Source: Stenotrophomonas maltophilia
GTDB taxonomy: Bacteria > Pseudomonadota > Gammaproteobacteria > Xanthomonadales > Xanthomonadaceae
Direction of reading: 5' to 3'
NCBI GenBank assembly: GCA_900113425.1
Contig: FOZF01000004.1
Location: 1-64,000, forward strand
Length of the DNA: 64,000 nt
The notes under the pieces were generated by a model. It had not been told where the DNA came from and did not search any database. It saw nothing but the letters and a program-made list of their open reading frames with translations. The first letter of the stretch is position 1; each line of letters begins with the position of its first letter. The position numbers were made by a program, and so were the translations under genes. Below, piece by piece: positions 8,827 through 19,239 of the stretch.

Positions 8827-8876
8827 TTTATGCAGTCTTTACGCGCCGGCCCGGTCCGCCTCGTAGTGCGTTTACG
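8827..8876 (+). promoter_or_regulatory. candidate KdpE-binding region upstream of kdpF
   Basis: TTTATG-CAGTC-TTTACG (8827-8843) has the layout of the E. coli KdpE site: two T-rich 6-bp direct half-sites separated by 5 bp. A third TTTACG lies at 8871-8876. The stretch is much more A/T-rich than its surroundings and lies about 90 bases before kdpF. Core promoter elements were not convincingly identified. Confidence 0.55.
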
Positions 8877-8934
8877 GGGCGCAGGCCGACCATGACGGCC
8901 TGAGGTGGAGGGGTTCCACCAGGACGCAATTCCC

Positions 8935-9027
8935 ATGTCCCCCTGGCTGTCGTTGGTGTGTGGCGTGCTGGTGCTGGTCGCCGCCGCCTATCTTCTGTAT
9001 GTCGTGCTGCGGCCCGAGTCGTTCTGA
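8935..9027 (+). CDS. kdpF: KdpF, small subunit of the potassium-transporting ATPase
   Basis: A 30-residue hydrophobic peptide starting MSPWLSLVCG, with a single membrane helix (about residues 5-24) and a short RPESF tail. Size, composition and position 12 bases before kdpA identify it as KdpF, the lipid-like stabilising subunit of KdpFABC. Confidence 0.9.
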   Translation: MSPWLSLVCGVLVLVAAAYLLYVVLRPESF

Positions 9028-9039
9028 GCGGAGCCGGCC

Positions 9040-10746
9040 ATGATTGAAATTCTTGTCATTCTTGCTGCCAGCGTCGCGCTGGCATGGCCGCTGGGACTGT
9101 ATCTGGCGCGCGTGATGCGCGGCACGCCGATGAAGGTCGACGTGCTGTTCCGTTGGATCGAAACGCCGCTGTACAAAGTCTTCGGCGTCGATCCCGCACG
9201 CTCGATGTCCTGGCGTGGCTACGTGCTGGCATTCCTGCTCAGCAATGGGGTGGTGGCGGTGCTGACCCTGGCGGTGTTCATGACCCAGGCGTGGTTGCCG
9301 CTGAATCCGGACCAGATCCCGAACATGCGCTGGGATACCGCGCTGCACACGATGATCTCGTTCCTGACCAACACCAACCAGCAGCACTATTCGGGCCAGG
9401 CGCAGCTGTCCTACCTCTCGCAGATGACCGGGATCACCGGTCTGCAGGTGGTGACGCCGATGATGGGCCTGGCGCTGGCGGTGGCCACGCTGCGCGCGCT
9501 GTTCGCGCCGGCGCCGCAGGCGGCCACAGGCAGTGCCGGCGATGACCGCCAGGTGGCAGTGGGCAACTACTACGCCGACGTGGTGCGCCTGTGCGTGCGC
9601 GTCCTGTTGCCGCTGTGCCTGCTGTGGACACTGCTGCTGACCAGCCAGGGCGTGCCGTCGACGCTGGCGGCGGGGCCGCAGGCTACGCCGATCGATGCCT
9701 CCGCCGGCATGACAGCGCAGAAGCTGCCGCTGGGTCCGGTCGCGGCAATGGTCGCCGCCAAGCAGCTGGGCGCCAACGGCGGCGGCTGGTATGGCCCGAA
9801 CAGCAGCTTCCCGCTGGAGAATCCGACGCCCGTATCAAACCTTCTCGAAGTGATCGGCATCCTGCTGGTACCGATGGCGGTGATCTTCATGATCGGGGCA
9901 TTCACCGGGCGACGTCGCTTCGGCGCGCTGGTGTTCGTCTGCATGCTGGGAATGTCGCTGCTGTCCACCGGCGCCATGGTGTGGAGCGAAGGCCACAGTG
10001 CCAGTGCCGCCACGCCCCTGCTGATGGAGGGCAAGGAAGTACGTTTCGGCGCCGACGGCACCGCGTTGTGGGCGGCGGTGACGACGCAGGTGTCCAATGG
10101 TTCGGTGAACGGCATGCACGATTCGCTGGCCCCGCTGAGCGGTGGCATCGCCCTGGTCAACATGCTGGTCAGTGCGATCTGGGGCGGCATCGGCTGCGGC
10201 CTGCAGCAGTTCATCGTCTACCTGCTGCTGGGCGTGTTCCTGGCGGGATTGATGACGGGCCGGACACCGGAACTGTTCGGTCGCAAGCTGGAGACCCCGC
10301 AGGTGCGCCTGCTGGCCCTGCTGGTGCTGCTGCAGCCGATCACCCTGCTGGTGTTCACCGCGGTCACTCTGGCCGTGCCCGGCTTGGCCGGCACCTCCAA
10401 TCCCGGCTTCCACGGCATCAGCCAGGTGTTCTACGAATACGTATCGGCCTACGCCAACAACGGTTCGGGCTTCGAGGGACTGGGTGATGCCACGCCGTGG
10501 TGGAACCTGAGCTGCTCGCTGGTGCTGCTGCTGGGCCGCTTCCCGCTGCTGGTGATTCCGCTGGTGGTTGCTGCCCAGCTCGCCGCAAAGCGGCAGGCAC
10601 CGGAATCGGCAGGCAGCCTGCAGATCGAAACCCCGACGTTCGCCCTGACCCTGGTGTCGGTGATCGTCATCCTGACCGTGCTGCAGTTCATGCCGGCGCT
10701 GGTGCTTGGCCCGATCGCCGACCACCTGAGCCTGGGACTGCATTGA
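9040..10746 (+). CDS. kdpA: potassium-transporting ATPase subunit KdpA
   Basis: K+-binding and -translocating subunit of the high-affinity KdpFABC pump in the inner membrane. 568 residues with about ten membrane segments. The four selectivity-filter-like loops typical of the KdpA/Ktr superfamily are visible ([27 protein letters not shown] and [10 protein letters not shown] regions). It has the normal length of the family. It is followed by kdpB after 10 bases, in a tight operon. Confidence 0.97.
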   Translation: MIEILVILAASVALAWPLGLYLARVMRGTPMKVDVLFRWIETPLYKVFGVDPARSMSWRGYVLAFLLSNGVVAVLTLAVFMTQAWLPLNPDQIPNMRWDTALHTMISFLTNTNQQHYSGQAQLSYLSQMTGITGLQVVTPMMGLALAVATLRALFAPAPQAATGSAGDDRQVAVGNYYADVVRLCVRVLLPLCLLWTLLLTSQGVPSTLAAGPQATPIDASAGMTAQKLPLGPVAAMVAAKQLGANGGGWYGPNSSFPLENPTPVSNLLEVIGILLVPMAVIFMIGAFTGRRRFGALVFVCMLGMSLLSTGAMVWSEGHSASAATPLLMEGKEVRFGADGTALWAAVTTQVSNGSVNGMHDSLAPLSGGIALVNMLVSAIWGGIGCGLQQFIVYLLLGVFLAGLMTGRTPELFGRKLETPQVRLLALLVLLQPITLLVFTAVTLAVPGLAGTSNPGFHGISQVFYEYVSAYANNGSGFEGLGDATPWWNLSCSLVLLLGRFPLLVIPLVVAAQLAAKRQAPESAGSLQIETPTFALTLVSVIVILTVLQFMPALVLGPIADHLSLGLH

Positions 10747-10756
10747 GGACACCCCC

Positions 10757-12814
10757 ATGAGTAGCCACGCAACCTCAACCCGTAACCCGCTTGCGTCACG
10801 CCCTGCCCTGCTCGATGCGGCCGGCCTGCGCCGCGCACTGGTCGACGCCGTACGCAAGCTTTCGCCGATGCATCTGGTGCGCAGCCCGGTAATGGCGGTG
10901 GTGATGGCCGGCACGATCGTCGCCGCGATCATCACCCTGACCGGCAACGCTCCACTGGGCTTCGGCCTGGCGGTGACCGCGATCCTGCTGGTCACCGTAT
11001 TGTTCGGCAACTTCGCCGAGGCCGTCGCCGAAGCACGCGGCCGGGGCCAGGCCGCATCGTTGCGCCGTGCCCGCCAGGACCTGGTGGCGCGCCGACTGGC
11101 CGCCCCGCAGCCGGGGGCCGCAGAAACGCAGGTGCCGGCCGCCGAACTGCGCCCGGGCGACCACGTCATTGTCAGCGCCGGCGAGCTGGTGCCAGCCGAT
11201 GGCGAGATCGTGCAGGGCCTGGCCACCATCAACGAAGCGGCGGTAACCGGCGAATCGGCACCGGTGCTGCGCGAAGCGGGTACCGATCGCTCCGGTGTGA
11301 TCGGCGGCACCAAGGTGCTGTCCGACCAGATCGTCGTGCGTGTGACCGCCGAGCCGGGGCACAGCTTCCTGGACCGGATGATCGCGCTGGTGGAAGGCGC
11401 CAACCGGCAGAAGACACCGAACGAAGTCGCCCTGACCCTGCTGCTGGCGGCGATGACGCTGACCTTCCTGGTGGTGGTGGCGACATTGCCGGCCATCGGC
11501 GCCCATGTCGGCGTCCAGGTCGATCCACTGCTGCTGATCGCACTGCTGGTCTGCCTGATCCCGACCACCATCGGCGGCCTGTTGCCGGCCATCGGCATCG
11601 CTGGCATGAACCGCGCCCTGGCGGCCAACGTGCTGGCCAAGTCGGGCAAGGCGGTGGAAGTGGCCGGCGACGTCGATGTGCTGCTGCTGGACAAGACCGG
11701 CACCATCACCTACGGCGACCGCCAGGCCAGCCATTTCCATGCGTTGGCCGGGATCGACGCCAGCCAGCTGCGCGACGCGGCCTTGTTGTCCTCGCTGGCC
11801 GACCCGACCCCGGAAGGCAAGTCGATCGTGCGCCTGGCACGCGAGCAGGGGTGCACCACCGCCGAGCCGGAGCAGGCCGTCTACCTGGCCTTCAGTGCGC
11901 AGACCCGCATGTCCGGCGTTGACCTCGCCCATGGCCGGCAGATCCGCAAGGGTGCGCTGGATGCGATCCGCAACCATGTGCAGGCGCAGGGAGGCGTGGT
12001 GCCGGCCGAGCTGGGCGGGCGCGTCGAACAGGTCGCCCGCAACGGCGCCACGCCGCTGGTGGTGGCCGAGGGTCGCCACGTGCTGGGCGTGATCGAACTG
12101 TCGGACGTGGTCAAGCACGGCATGCGCGAGAAGTTCGCACAGCTGCGGGCGATGGGCATCCGGACGGTGATGATCACCGGTGACAACCCGCTGACCGCGG
12201 CCGCCATCGCTGCCGAAGCCGGCGTCGACGACTACATCGCCGAAGCCCGGCCCGAGGACAAGCTGGCTCGCATCCGCCAGGAACAGGCCGGCGGCCGTCT
12301 GGTGGCGATGGTCGGCGATGGCACCAACGATGCGCCGGCGCTGGCCCAGGCCGACATCGGGCTGGCCATGAACTCCGGCACGCAGGCCGCCAAGGAAGCC
12401 GGCAACATGGTCGACCTGGATTCGGATCCGGCCAAGCTGCTGGCGGTGGTGGAAGTAGGCAAGCAACAGCTGATCACCCGTGGCGCGCTGACCACCTTCT
12501 CGCTGGCCAACGATGTCTCCAAGTACTTCGCAATCCTGCCTGCGCTGTTCGCGGCGGCGGTGCCGGCGATGGCGGCGCTGAACGTGATGCAGCTGTCGAG
12601 TCCGCGCAACGCGGTGCTGGCGGCGCTGATCTTCAACGCCCTGGTGATTCCCGCCCTGATTCCGCTGGCTCTGCGGGGCGTGCGCTTCCGCCCGGCCACG
12701 GCAACCGCGCTGCTGCGCCGGAACATGCTGGTGTACGGCCTGGGTGGCGTGCTGCTGCCGTTCGCGGCGATCAAGGCGATCGACCTCCTTCTTGTCCTGG
12801 TATCCGGCTCATGA
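10757..12814 (+). CDS. kdpB: potassium-transporting ATPase ATP-binding subunit KdpB
   Basis: P-type ATPase subunit that energises K+ uptake. The 685-residue protein carries the phosphorylation motif DKTGTIT near residue 313, the actuator TGES (AVTGESAPV), the nucleotide-binding KGA region (RKGALDAI) and the hinge [10 protein letters not shown]. Membrane segments flank these domains as expected. The stop overlaps the kdpC start as ATGA. Confidence 0.98.
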   Translation: MSSHATSTRNPLASRPALLDAAGLRRALVDAVRKLSPMHLVRSPVMAVVMAGTIVAAIITLTGNAPLGFGLAVTAILLVTVLFGNFAEAVAEARGRGQAASLRRARQDLVARRLAAPQPGAAETQVPAAELRPGDHVIVSAGELVPADGEIVQGLATINEAAVTGESAPVLREAGTDRSGVIGGTKVLSDQIVVRVTAEPGHSFLDRMIALVEGANRQKTPNEVALTLLLAAMTLTFLVVVATLPAIGAHVGVQVDPLLLIALLVCLIPTTIGGLLPAIGIAGMNRALAANVLAKSGKAVEVAGDVDVLLLDKTGTITYGDRQASHFHALAGIDASQLRDAALLSSLADPTPEGKSIVRLAREQGCTTAEPEQAVYLAFSAQTRMSGVDLAHGRQIRKGALDAIRNHVQAQGGVVPAELGGRVEQVARNGATPLVVAEGRHVLGVIELSDVVKHGMREKFAQLRAMGIRTVMITGDNPLTAAAIAAEAGVDDYIAEARPEDKLARIRQEQAGGRLVAMVGDGTNDAPALAQADIGLAMNSGTQAAKEAGNMVDLDSDPAKLLAVVEVGKQQLITRGALTTFSLANDVSKYFAILPALFAAAVPAMAALNVMQLSSPRNAVLAALIFNALVIPALIPLALRGVRFRPATATALLRRNMLVYGLGGVLLPFAAIKAIDLLLVLVSGS

Positions 12815-13461
12815 ACCGCTCTGCTTCCACCTCTTCTTCCCTTCCGCGCGAAGCAAAGGCCGCATCCCGCGTGGCCCGCCTGCAGGACGACGCCAGCTGG
12901 CGCCCGGCGATCGGCCTGGGCGTGGCGACCCTGCTGCTGGCCGGTGCGGTCTACGCCGGCATCGCCACCGGTTTTGCCGGCCTGGCGTACCCGATGCAGG
13001 CCGAAGGGAGCCTGCTGCGCGATGGCAGCGGCCAAGTGCGTGCGTCGGCGTGGCTGGCACAGCCGTTCACGGGCGACGGCTACTTCCAGGCGCGGCCATC
13101 GGCCGCCAACTACGACCCGATGGCGGCGGCCGGCTCCAACCTGGCACGCAGCAACCCTGCGTTGACCGAGCGCGTCGCCGCAAGCACGGCTGCGGTCGCC
13201 GCGCGCGAAGGCGTCGCACCGGACCAGGTGCCGGCGGACCTCGTCACCCAATCCGGCGGCGGGCTTGATCCGCAGCTGACGCCGGCGGCGGCGCAGTTGC
13301 AGGTGGCGCGCGTGGCGCGTGCCCGGGGCCTGCCGGTGGAACGTGTGCAGGCGCTGCTGCAAGCCCACACCGAGGGACGCCAATGGGGCCTGTTCGGCCA
13401 GCCGCGGGTGAACGTGGTGACGCTGAACTTCGCGCTGGACCACGCAGCAGCCAAGCCGTGA
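12811..13461 (+). CDS. kdpC: potassium-transporting ATPase subunit KdpC
   Basis: Accessory subunit of KdpFABC with one N-terminal membrane helix (about residues 32-52) and a periplasmic domain. 216 residues, slightly longer at the N terminus than E. coli KdpC (190). Typical motifs are RPSAANYDP and [14 protein letters not shown]. It is translationally coupled to kdpB by a 4-base overlap. Confidence 0.96.
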   Translation: MNRSASTSSSLPREAKAASRVARLQDDASWRPAIGLGVATLLLAGAVYAGIATGFAGLAYPMQAEGSLLRDGSGQVRASAWLAQPFTGDGYFQARPSAANYDPMAAAGSNLARSNPALTERVAASTAAVAAREGVAPDQVPADLVTQSGGGLDPQLTPAAAQLQVARVARARGLPVERVQALLQAHTEGRQWGLFGQPRVNVVTLNFALDHAAAKP

Positions 13462-13497
13462 TGCGATCGTGCACCCGCTGCGCGCACAATGGCCGCC

Positions 13498-16152
13498 ATG
13501 ACTGACCTGCGAACCCGCCAGGCCGACGCCCTGGTGGAAGGCCTGCAACGCGAAGCCGGTGGCAAGCTGACGGTATTCCTCGGTGCGGCACCGGGCGTGG
13601 GCAAGACCTACACGATGCTCAACCGCGCGCAGGAACAGCTGCGCCGTGGGGTCGACCTGGTGGTGGGGTTGGTGGAGACGCATGGCCGTGCCGATACCCA
13701 GGCGCTGCTGGAAGGACTGCCACGGCTGCCGCTGAAGGACGTGGCCTACCACGGCCACGCCCTGCAGGAAATGGACCTGGATGCCGTACTGGCGCGGCGC
13801 CCGGCGCTGGTGCTGGTCGACGAGCTGGCACATCGCAATGCACCGGGCAGCCGCCACGAGCGACGCTGGCAGGATGTCATGGAGCTGCTGGATGCGGGCA
13901 TCGATGTCTGGACCACGGTCAACATCCAGCACCTGGAAAGCCTCAACGACGTGGTGATGCGCATCACCGGGGTGCGCGTCAGCGAAACCGTGCCGGACGG
14001 CGTGCTCGACCGCCTGCACGACATCGTGTTGGTGGACCTGCCGCCACGCGAACTGATCGCACGCCTGCAGCAGGGCAAGGTGTACGTGCCGGAGCAGGCG
14101 GCACAGGCGCTGCAGGCGTTCTTCTCGCCGGCCAACCTGACCGCACTGCGCGAGCTGGCGATGCAGGAAGCCGCTGATCGTGTCGACAGCAGCCTGCGCG
14201 AGACCCGTGCCGCGCGCGGCGAGGGCAACCTGCCGCTGCGCCGCGGCGTACTGGTGGCGATCGATGGTGGCGGGCAGAGCGAGTATCTGGTGCGGGTCGC
14301 GCGCCGCATTGCCGAACGGCGCGATGCACCGTGGACGGTGGTGACGGTGCAGGGACGACGCCAGGACGAGGCGACCCGACGCGAGATCGACGCGGCGTTC
14401 GCACTGGCACGCCGCCTGGGCGGCGATGCCGAACTGCTGCATGGCTCCAGCATCGCCGATGCCCTGCTCGACCACGCCGCGCACAACGGTATCTCGACCC
14501 TGGTGCTGGGCCGCACCCGCGAGCGGCCGCTGGCACGGATGTTCAACCGCACCCTGACCCAGCAGCTGATCCAGCGCGGTGCGCACTACGAGATCACCAT
14601 CATCAGCACGCCGCAGGCACGTGCGCGTTCGCGCCGCGAAGGCCTGTTGCCGCCGGCGCGGGGCATCAACCACGAACCACTGCAGGCCCTGCTCGCCACC
14701 GCGCTGGCCTGCCTGGTCGCGTGGCTGGTGGAGCGCTGGGTGGGCATGGCCGACCTGTCGATGGTGTTCATCGTGGCGGTGGTGCTGGTCGCGGCCCGCA
14801 CCCGCGCCAGCGTGGCGGTCATGGCCGCGATCCTGTGCTTCCTCGCCTACAACTTCCTGTTCATCGCGCCACGCTTCACCTTTGCCATCGGCGCACGCCA
14901 AGGCGTGATCACCGTGTTCCTGTTCCTGGCGGCGGCGCTGGTGGCCGGGCGCCTGGCATCACGGCTGCGCATGCAGGTGATCGCCCTGCGGGCCGCCAAC
15001 CGGCATGCGCGCGCGCGGCAGCAGCTGGGGCGACAGCTGGCCAGCGCTGCCGGCGATGGCGAGGTGGCATTGGCCGGCCGCCATGCGCTGGAGCAGGCGA
15101 TGGACGTGCCGGCATGGCTGCGGATCGGCGTGGACACCACCGCCGGCGGCCGCACCCTGCCCGGCGACACCGACCTGGCTGCCGCCGACTGGGCACTGCG
15201 CCACGGCCAGCCCAGCGGGCGTTTCACCGATACCCTGGCCGGCGCGCAATGGTGGTTCCTGCCCCTGCTTGATGGCGAGGACCGTGCGATCGGCGTGGCC
15301 GGCCTGTATCTGCCAGGTGCACGCCTGCTGCCCGAGCAGCGCCAGCTGGCCGAAGCCATGGTGGACGACATCGCCCAGGCGGCACTGCGCACGCGGCTGG
15401 TGGCCGAACTGGAGCGGGCGCACGTCAGCAACGAGACCGAGCGCCTCCGTTCGGCCCTGTTGTCTTCGGTATCGCACGATCTGCGCTCGCCGCTGGCGGC
15501 GATGATCGGATCGGCCGACAGCCTGGCCAGCTATGGCACGGCGATGGACGTGGCTGACCGCCGCGCGCTGCTGGACACCATCCTGGTCGAAGGCGAACGG
15601 CTGGACCGCTACATCCAGAACCTGCTGGACATGACCCGGCTCGGTCACGAAGGCCTGAAGATCAACCGTGACTGGATCGGGGTGGACGAGTTGATCGGGT
15701 CGGCCGCGCGACGGCTGCAGCGCTACCAGCCCAACGTAAGGCTGGAACTGGATATCCCGCCGACCCTGGCGCCGATCTGGGTGCATCCGGCGCTGGTCGA
15801 GCAGGCGGTATTCAATGTCATGGAGAACGCGGCCAAATTCTCCCCCGCCGATGCGGCGGTACAGGTGCAGGCGCGCGAACTGGACGGCCAACTGCGCATC
15901 GACGTGATCGATGCCGGTCCCGGCATTCCCGACGAGGAGCGGGCACGCATCTTCGACATGTTCTACAGCGTCGAGCGTGGCGACCGTGGTCGCCACGGTA
16001 CCGGTCTGGGCCTGACCATCTGCCAGGGAATGATCGGCGCGCACGGCGGCAGCGTGCAGGCGCTGCCGGGACGTGACGGTCGCGGTACCCTGATCCGCAT
16101 CACCCTGCCCCTGCTCAAGCCAGCCGCCCACGATGAGCCCGACCCCGATTGA
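13498..16152 (+). CDS. kdpD: osmosensitive K+ channel histidine kinase KdpD
   Basis: Sensor kinase controlling kdp expression in response to K+ limitation or turgor. About 884 residues. The N-terminal KdpD domain has Walker A GAAPGVGKT (29-37) and DELAHRN. A universal-stress-like domain follows (about 245-365), then four clustered membrane helices (about 400-500), a GAF-like region, and a HisKA domain with SHDLRSP (His near residue 660). A HATPase domain with DAGPGIPDE and GTGLGL completes it. The start is ambiguous: ATG at 13489 or 13498, neither with a good ribosome site. I chose 13498 (MTDLRT). It overlaps kdpE by 20 bases. Confidence 0.96.
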   Translation: MTDLRTRQADALVEGLQREAGGKLTVFLGAAPGVGKTYTMLNRAQEQLRRGVDLVVGLVETHGRADTQALLEGLPRLPLKDVAYHGHALQEMDLDAVLARRPALVLVDELAHRNAPGSRHERRWQDVMELLDAGIDVWTTVNIQHLESLNDVVMRITGVRVSETVPDGVLDRLHDIVLVDLPPRELIARLQQGKVYVPEQAAQALQAFFSPANLTALRELAMQEAADRVDSSLRETRAARGEGNLPLRRGVLVAIDGGGQSEYLVRVARRIAERRDAPWTVVTVQGRRQDEATRREIDAAFALARRLGGDAELLHGSSIADALLDHAAHNGISTLVLGRTRERPLARMFNRTLTQQLIQRGAHYEITIISTPQARARSRREGLLPPARGINHEPLQALLATALACLVAWLVERWVGMADLSMVFIVAVVLVAARTRASVAVMAAILCFLAYNFLFIAPRFTFAIGARQGVITVFLFLAAALVAGRLASRLRMQVIALRAANRHARARQQLGRQLASAAGDGEVALAGRHALEQAMDVPAWLRIGVDTTAGGRTLPGDTDLAAADWALRHGQPSGRFTDTLAGAQWWFLPLLDGEDRAIGVAGLYLPGARLLPEQRQLAEAMVDDIAQAALRTRLVAELERAHVSNETERLRSALLSSVSHDLRSPLAAMIGSADSLASYGTAMDVADRRALLDTILVEGERLDRYIQNLLDMTRLGHEGLKINRDWIGVDELIGSAARRLQRYQPNVRLELDIPPTLAPIWVHPALVEQAVFNVMENAAKFSPADAAVQVQARELDGQLRIDVIDAGPGIPDEERARIFDMFYSVERGDRGRHGTGLGLTICQGMIGAHGGSVQALPGRDGRGTLIRITLPLLKPAAHDEPDPD

Positions 16153-16846
16153 CGCGAGCGTACCGGCCCCGCGCGTGCTGGTGATCGATGACGAGACCCA
16201 GATCCGCCGCTTCCTGGATATCAGCCTGCGGGCGCAGGGCTACCAGGTCAGGCAGGCCGCGACCGGCCAGGAAGGCCTGCAGCTGGCTGCCAGTGAGGAC
16301 ATGGACCTGGTGATCCTGGACATCGGCCTGCCGGACATGGAGGGCCACCAGGTGCTGGAGCAGCTGCGGCAATGGAGCCAGGTGCCGGTCATCATGCTGA
16401 CCGTACGTGCCGGAGAAGCGGAAAAGGTGCGGGCGCTGGACAACGGTGCCAACGACTATGTGACCAAGCCCTTCGGCACGCAGGAACTGATGGCGCGGGT
16501 GCGCGCCCTGCTGCGGACACGCAGCGTGCCGACCGATGGCACGCCTCCGGTATTCGACGACGGCCATCTGCATGTGGACCTGGTGCGCCGGGAGGTGGCG
16601 ATCGCGGGCGAACCGGTGGCGCTGACCCGCAAGGAGTACGCGCTGCTGTCGCTGCTGCTGCGCAATGCCGGCCGGGTAGTCACCCAGCCGCAGATCCTGC
16701 AGGAGATCTGGGGACCCACCCACCAGCACGACACGCACTACCTGCGCATCCTGGTGAGCAAGCTGCGGCACAAGCTGGGCGATTCGGCGCTGGATTCGCG
16801 CTACCTGTTCACCGAGCCGGGCGTGGGATTGCGTTTCAAGGGGTGA
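16133..16846 (+). CDS. kdpE: KdpE response regulator (OmpR/PhoB type)
   Basis: DNA-binding regulator phosphorylated by KdpD; expected to activate kdpFABC from the T-rich repeat region upstream. The 237-residue protein has a receiver domain (VIDDETQIRR; acceptor Asp near 63 in LVILDIGLP; conserved Lys in TKPFG). A winged-helix OmpR-type output domain ends in YLFTEPGVGLRF. Translation begins inside the end of kdpD, so the two are coupled. Confidence 0.97.
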   Translation: MSPTPIDASVPAPRVLVIDDETQIRRFLDISLRAQGYQVRQAATGQEGLQLAASEDMDLVILDIGLPDMEGHQVLEQLRQWSQVPVIMLTVRAGEAEKVRALDNGANDYVTKPFGTQELMARVRALLRTRSVPTDGTPPVFDDGHLHVDLVRREVAIAGEPVALTRKEYALLSLLLRNAGRVVTQPQILQEIWGPTHQHDTHYLRILVSKLRHKLGDSALDSRYLFTEPGVGLRFKG

Positions 16847-16874
16847 GGGTGTGCCGACCAACGGTCGGCCCCCA
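16847..16874. terminator. hairpin between convergent kdpE and algC
   Basis: A perfect 7-bp stem GCCGACC-AAC-GGTCGGC (16853-16869), extended by outer GGGTG/CACCC pairing, fills the 38-base gap. It has no U-tract. It probably serves as a two-way 3'-end structure. Confidence 0.55.
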
Positions 16875-16884
16875 CCCGGATCGA

Positions 16885-19227
16885 TCAGAACCCCAGCGGG
16901 GTGTCGCCCAGCACCGGCTGCAGCTGGCTGCGGAACAGTGCCTGGATGCGCTCCAGCGCTGCCTCGTCGTCGCCTTCAAAGCGCAGCACCAGTACCGGGG
17001 TGGTGTTGGAGGCGCGCACCAGTCCCCAGCCGTCGGGGAAATCCACGCGCAGGCCGTCGATGGTCGACAGGCGGCCACCCACATACGGGTTGTCCGGCGA
17101 CTGTGCCGCCGCCACCAGCATCGCAACCAGCGCGTGCGGCGTACCTTCGGCCACCGGAACCTTCAGTTCCGGCGTCGCCACCATCTCCGGCAGCTCGGCC
17201 AGTACCTCGTCCGGAGTTTCCTCGCGCTGGGCCAGGATCTCCAGCAGTCGCGCGGCAGCATACAGGCCATCGTCGAAACCGAACCAGCGTTCCTTGAAGA
17301 AGAAGTGGCCGCTCATCTCGCCGGCCAGCTCGGCGTCGGTCTCACGCATCTTCGCCTTCATCAACGAGTGCCCGGTCTTCCACATCAGCGGGCTGCCGCC
17401 GTTGCGCAGCACGTGGTCGGACAGCTTGCCCGTGCACTTCACGTCGTAGATCACCATCGCCCCGGGATTGCGCATCAGCACATCGGCGGCGAACAGCATC
17501 AGCAGGCGGTCGGCATAGATGATCCTGCCCTCGCCGGTGACCACGCCCAAGCGGTCGCCATCGCCGTCGAAGGCCACGCCGAGATCAGCGCCAAAGCGTT
17601 TGACCGTCTGTACGAGGTCCTGCAGGTTGTCCGGCTCGCTGGGATCGGGATGATGATTGGGGAAGGTGCCATCCACATCGCAGTAAAGCGGGATCACTTC
17701 GGCACCGATCGCTTCCAGCAGCTGCGGGGCCAGCGCACCGGCAACCCCGTTGCCAGCGTCGGCCACCACCTTCAGCGGGCGGTCGAGCTGCACGTCGTCG
17801 GCGATCCGCTGGATGTAATCGGCACCGACATCGCGCTGCTGGTAGTCACCCGGTTCGGCCGCCTGCACCAGGCGACCCTCGACGATGCGCTGGTACAGGC
17901 CGGTGATGGCATCGCCGGACAGCGTTTCGCCGCCGATGACGACCTTGAAGCCGTTGTACTCGGGAGGATTGTGGCTGCCGGTCACCGCGACACAGGTGCC
18001 GGTACGCAGGTGGAATGCGGCGTAATAGACGACCGGCGTAGGCGCCAGGCCGATATCGATGACCCCGCAGCCGGCACGCCGCAGCCCTTCGGCCAGGCCG
18101 GCTGCCAGTTCGGGGCCGGACAGGCGCCCGTCACGGCCGATCACCACCTCGCGCAGCCCCTGTTCCAGCGCAGCGGTACCGATGGCCTGGCCGATCAGCG
18201 CGGCCGTCTTCGCCGTCAGTTCGCTGCCCACCACACCGCGGATGTCGTAGGCCCGGAAGATGCCGGCCGCCAGCGCCTCGGCCGGGACCGGCGGCGGAGG
18301 TGCCACTGTGGCGTCGGCGGCAGCTTCGGCTACCTGCGGCGGCGCCATCTGTAGGCTTTCGCGCAGCGTCGGGCCCTCATCCACCTCGACGGCGGACGTG
18401 CGCCGCGGCAGCGGCAGGCTCTTCGGCAGGCGGTCGCGACCCACCAGCAGCAGCACGGCGATGAAGGCCAGCAGCAGCGCGACGATGCCGCTGGCCAGCG
18501 CGCCCAGACCGAGCGGGCCGGGTTCGACATTGGGTACGGCCGCTGCCAGCCGCAGGGGGGTGCCGGCAATCGGCCTTGCCTGCGCCTCGGCGATCTGCGC
18601 CAGGCCGGAATCGCCTTGGGTGACCAGATCGTGCGTGCCCTGGCGCAGGCCGAGGAAACCACTGGCCGGTGCGCGGATCTGATCCAGCGGCGCGGTCAGG
18701 CGCAGCAGCGGCTGACGGACGTAGACGACCGCCGGCCCCAGGCTGCCCAGTTGCACCGGAGCAGCCAGGCCGAGGCGGTTGCCTCCCCCATCGCGGACCA
18801 CCCGCAGGCTCGGCCGGTCTTCGCCCAATGCCTGCTCCAGCAGGGCCAGGCGCGCATAGCCAAAGGTGGCCGGATCGGCGTAGGCAACGGCCAGGTCGGC
18901 GCCCAGCACCTCCACCCGCTCCACGCCGGACCAGCTCTCGCGCAGGGCCAGTGCAGCGGCGGACGCATCGCCGGCCTGCAGCGCCTGCTGCAGACGCTCG
19001 TTCTTCAACTGCTGCTGCAGCTGCTGCAACTGGCCGCTGGCGGCCTGTTGCAGGCCATGCACGGCCTGGTCACGCGCCTCTTCCAGCGCCTTGCCACCCG
19101 CCTCCTGGCGCCACTGCTGCACGGCGCTCCAGCCGAACCATCCGGCCAGCAACACGAGCAGCACTGCCAGCAGCGGTGCGCTGCGCCCCAACGACCGTCC
19201 CTGCTGCCTTTCCCCGATGCCGCTCAT
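16885..19227 (-). CDS. algC: phosphomannomutase/phosphoglucomutase with N-terminal membrane sensor-like extension
   Basis: Interconverts hexose-1- and -6-phosphates (mannose, glucose) for LPS and exopolysaccharide precursors. Of 780 residues only the last ~460 are the mutase. These hold RAYDIRG near 325, the phosphoserine loop VTGSHNPP near 418, metal loop FDGDGDR near 552, and the sugar loop GEMSGH. The first ~320 residues hold a membrane helix (about 17-36), a periplasmic-looking region with a Gln-rich helix, a second membrane helix (about 255-277) and a proline linker. The enzyme is therefore probably membrane-tethered. It lies 12 bases after dut, in the order coaBC-dut-algC known from Pseudomonas. 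Confidence 0.93.
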   Translation of the reverse strand: MSGIGERQQGRSLGRSAPLLAVLLVLLAGWFGWSAVQQWRQEAGGKALEEARDQAVHGLQQAASGQLQQLQQQLKNERLQQALQAGDASAAALALRESWSGVERVEVLGADLAVAYADPATFGYARLALLEQALGEDRPSLRVVRDGGGNRLGLAAPVQLGSLGPAVVYVRQPLLRLTAPLDQIRAPASGFLGLRQGTHDLVTQGDSGLAQIAEAQARPIAGTPLRLAAAVPNVEPGPLGLGALASGIVALLLAFIAVLLLVGRDRLPKSLPLPRRTSAVEVDEGPTLRESLQMAPPQVAEAAADATVAPPPPVPAEALAAGIFRAYDIRGVVGSELTAKTAALIGQAIGTAALEQGLREVVIGRDGRLSGPELAAGLAEGLRRAGCGVIDIGLAPTPVVYYAAFHLRTGTCVAVTGSHNPPEYNGFKVVIGGETLSGDAITGLYQRIVEGRLVQAAEPGDYQQRDVGADYIQRIADDVQLDRPLKVVADAGNGVAGALAPQLLEAIGAEVIPLYCDVDGTFPNHHPDPSEPDNLQDLVQTVKRFGADLGVAFDGDGDRLGVVTGEGRIIYADRLLMLFAADVLMRNPGAMVIYDVKCTGKLSDHVLRNGGSPLMWKTGHSLMKAKMRETDAELAGEMSGHFFFKERWFGFDDGLYAAARLLEILAQREETPDEVLAELPEMVATPELKVPVAEGTPHALVAMLVAAAQSPDNPYVGGRLSTIDGLRVDFPDGWGLVRASNTTPVLVLRFEGDDEAALERIQALFRSQLQPVLGDTPLGF

Positions 19228-19239
19228 CGATGTCCCCCG

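Noticed and set aside
9835-14901. Very long open frames on the minus strand across the kdp genes (624, 556 and 889 codons)
   Set aside because: They are antisense shadows of kdpA-kdpD in GC-rich DNA. Their translations are His/Gln/Arg-rich without domain motifs, while the plus strand encodes complete kdp genes.
16853-16869. GCCGACC/GGTCGGC hairpin considered as a regulator site for kdpE
   Set aside because: It is between convergent stop codons and fits a common 3'-end hairpin better than an operator.
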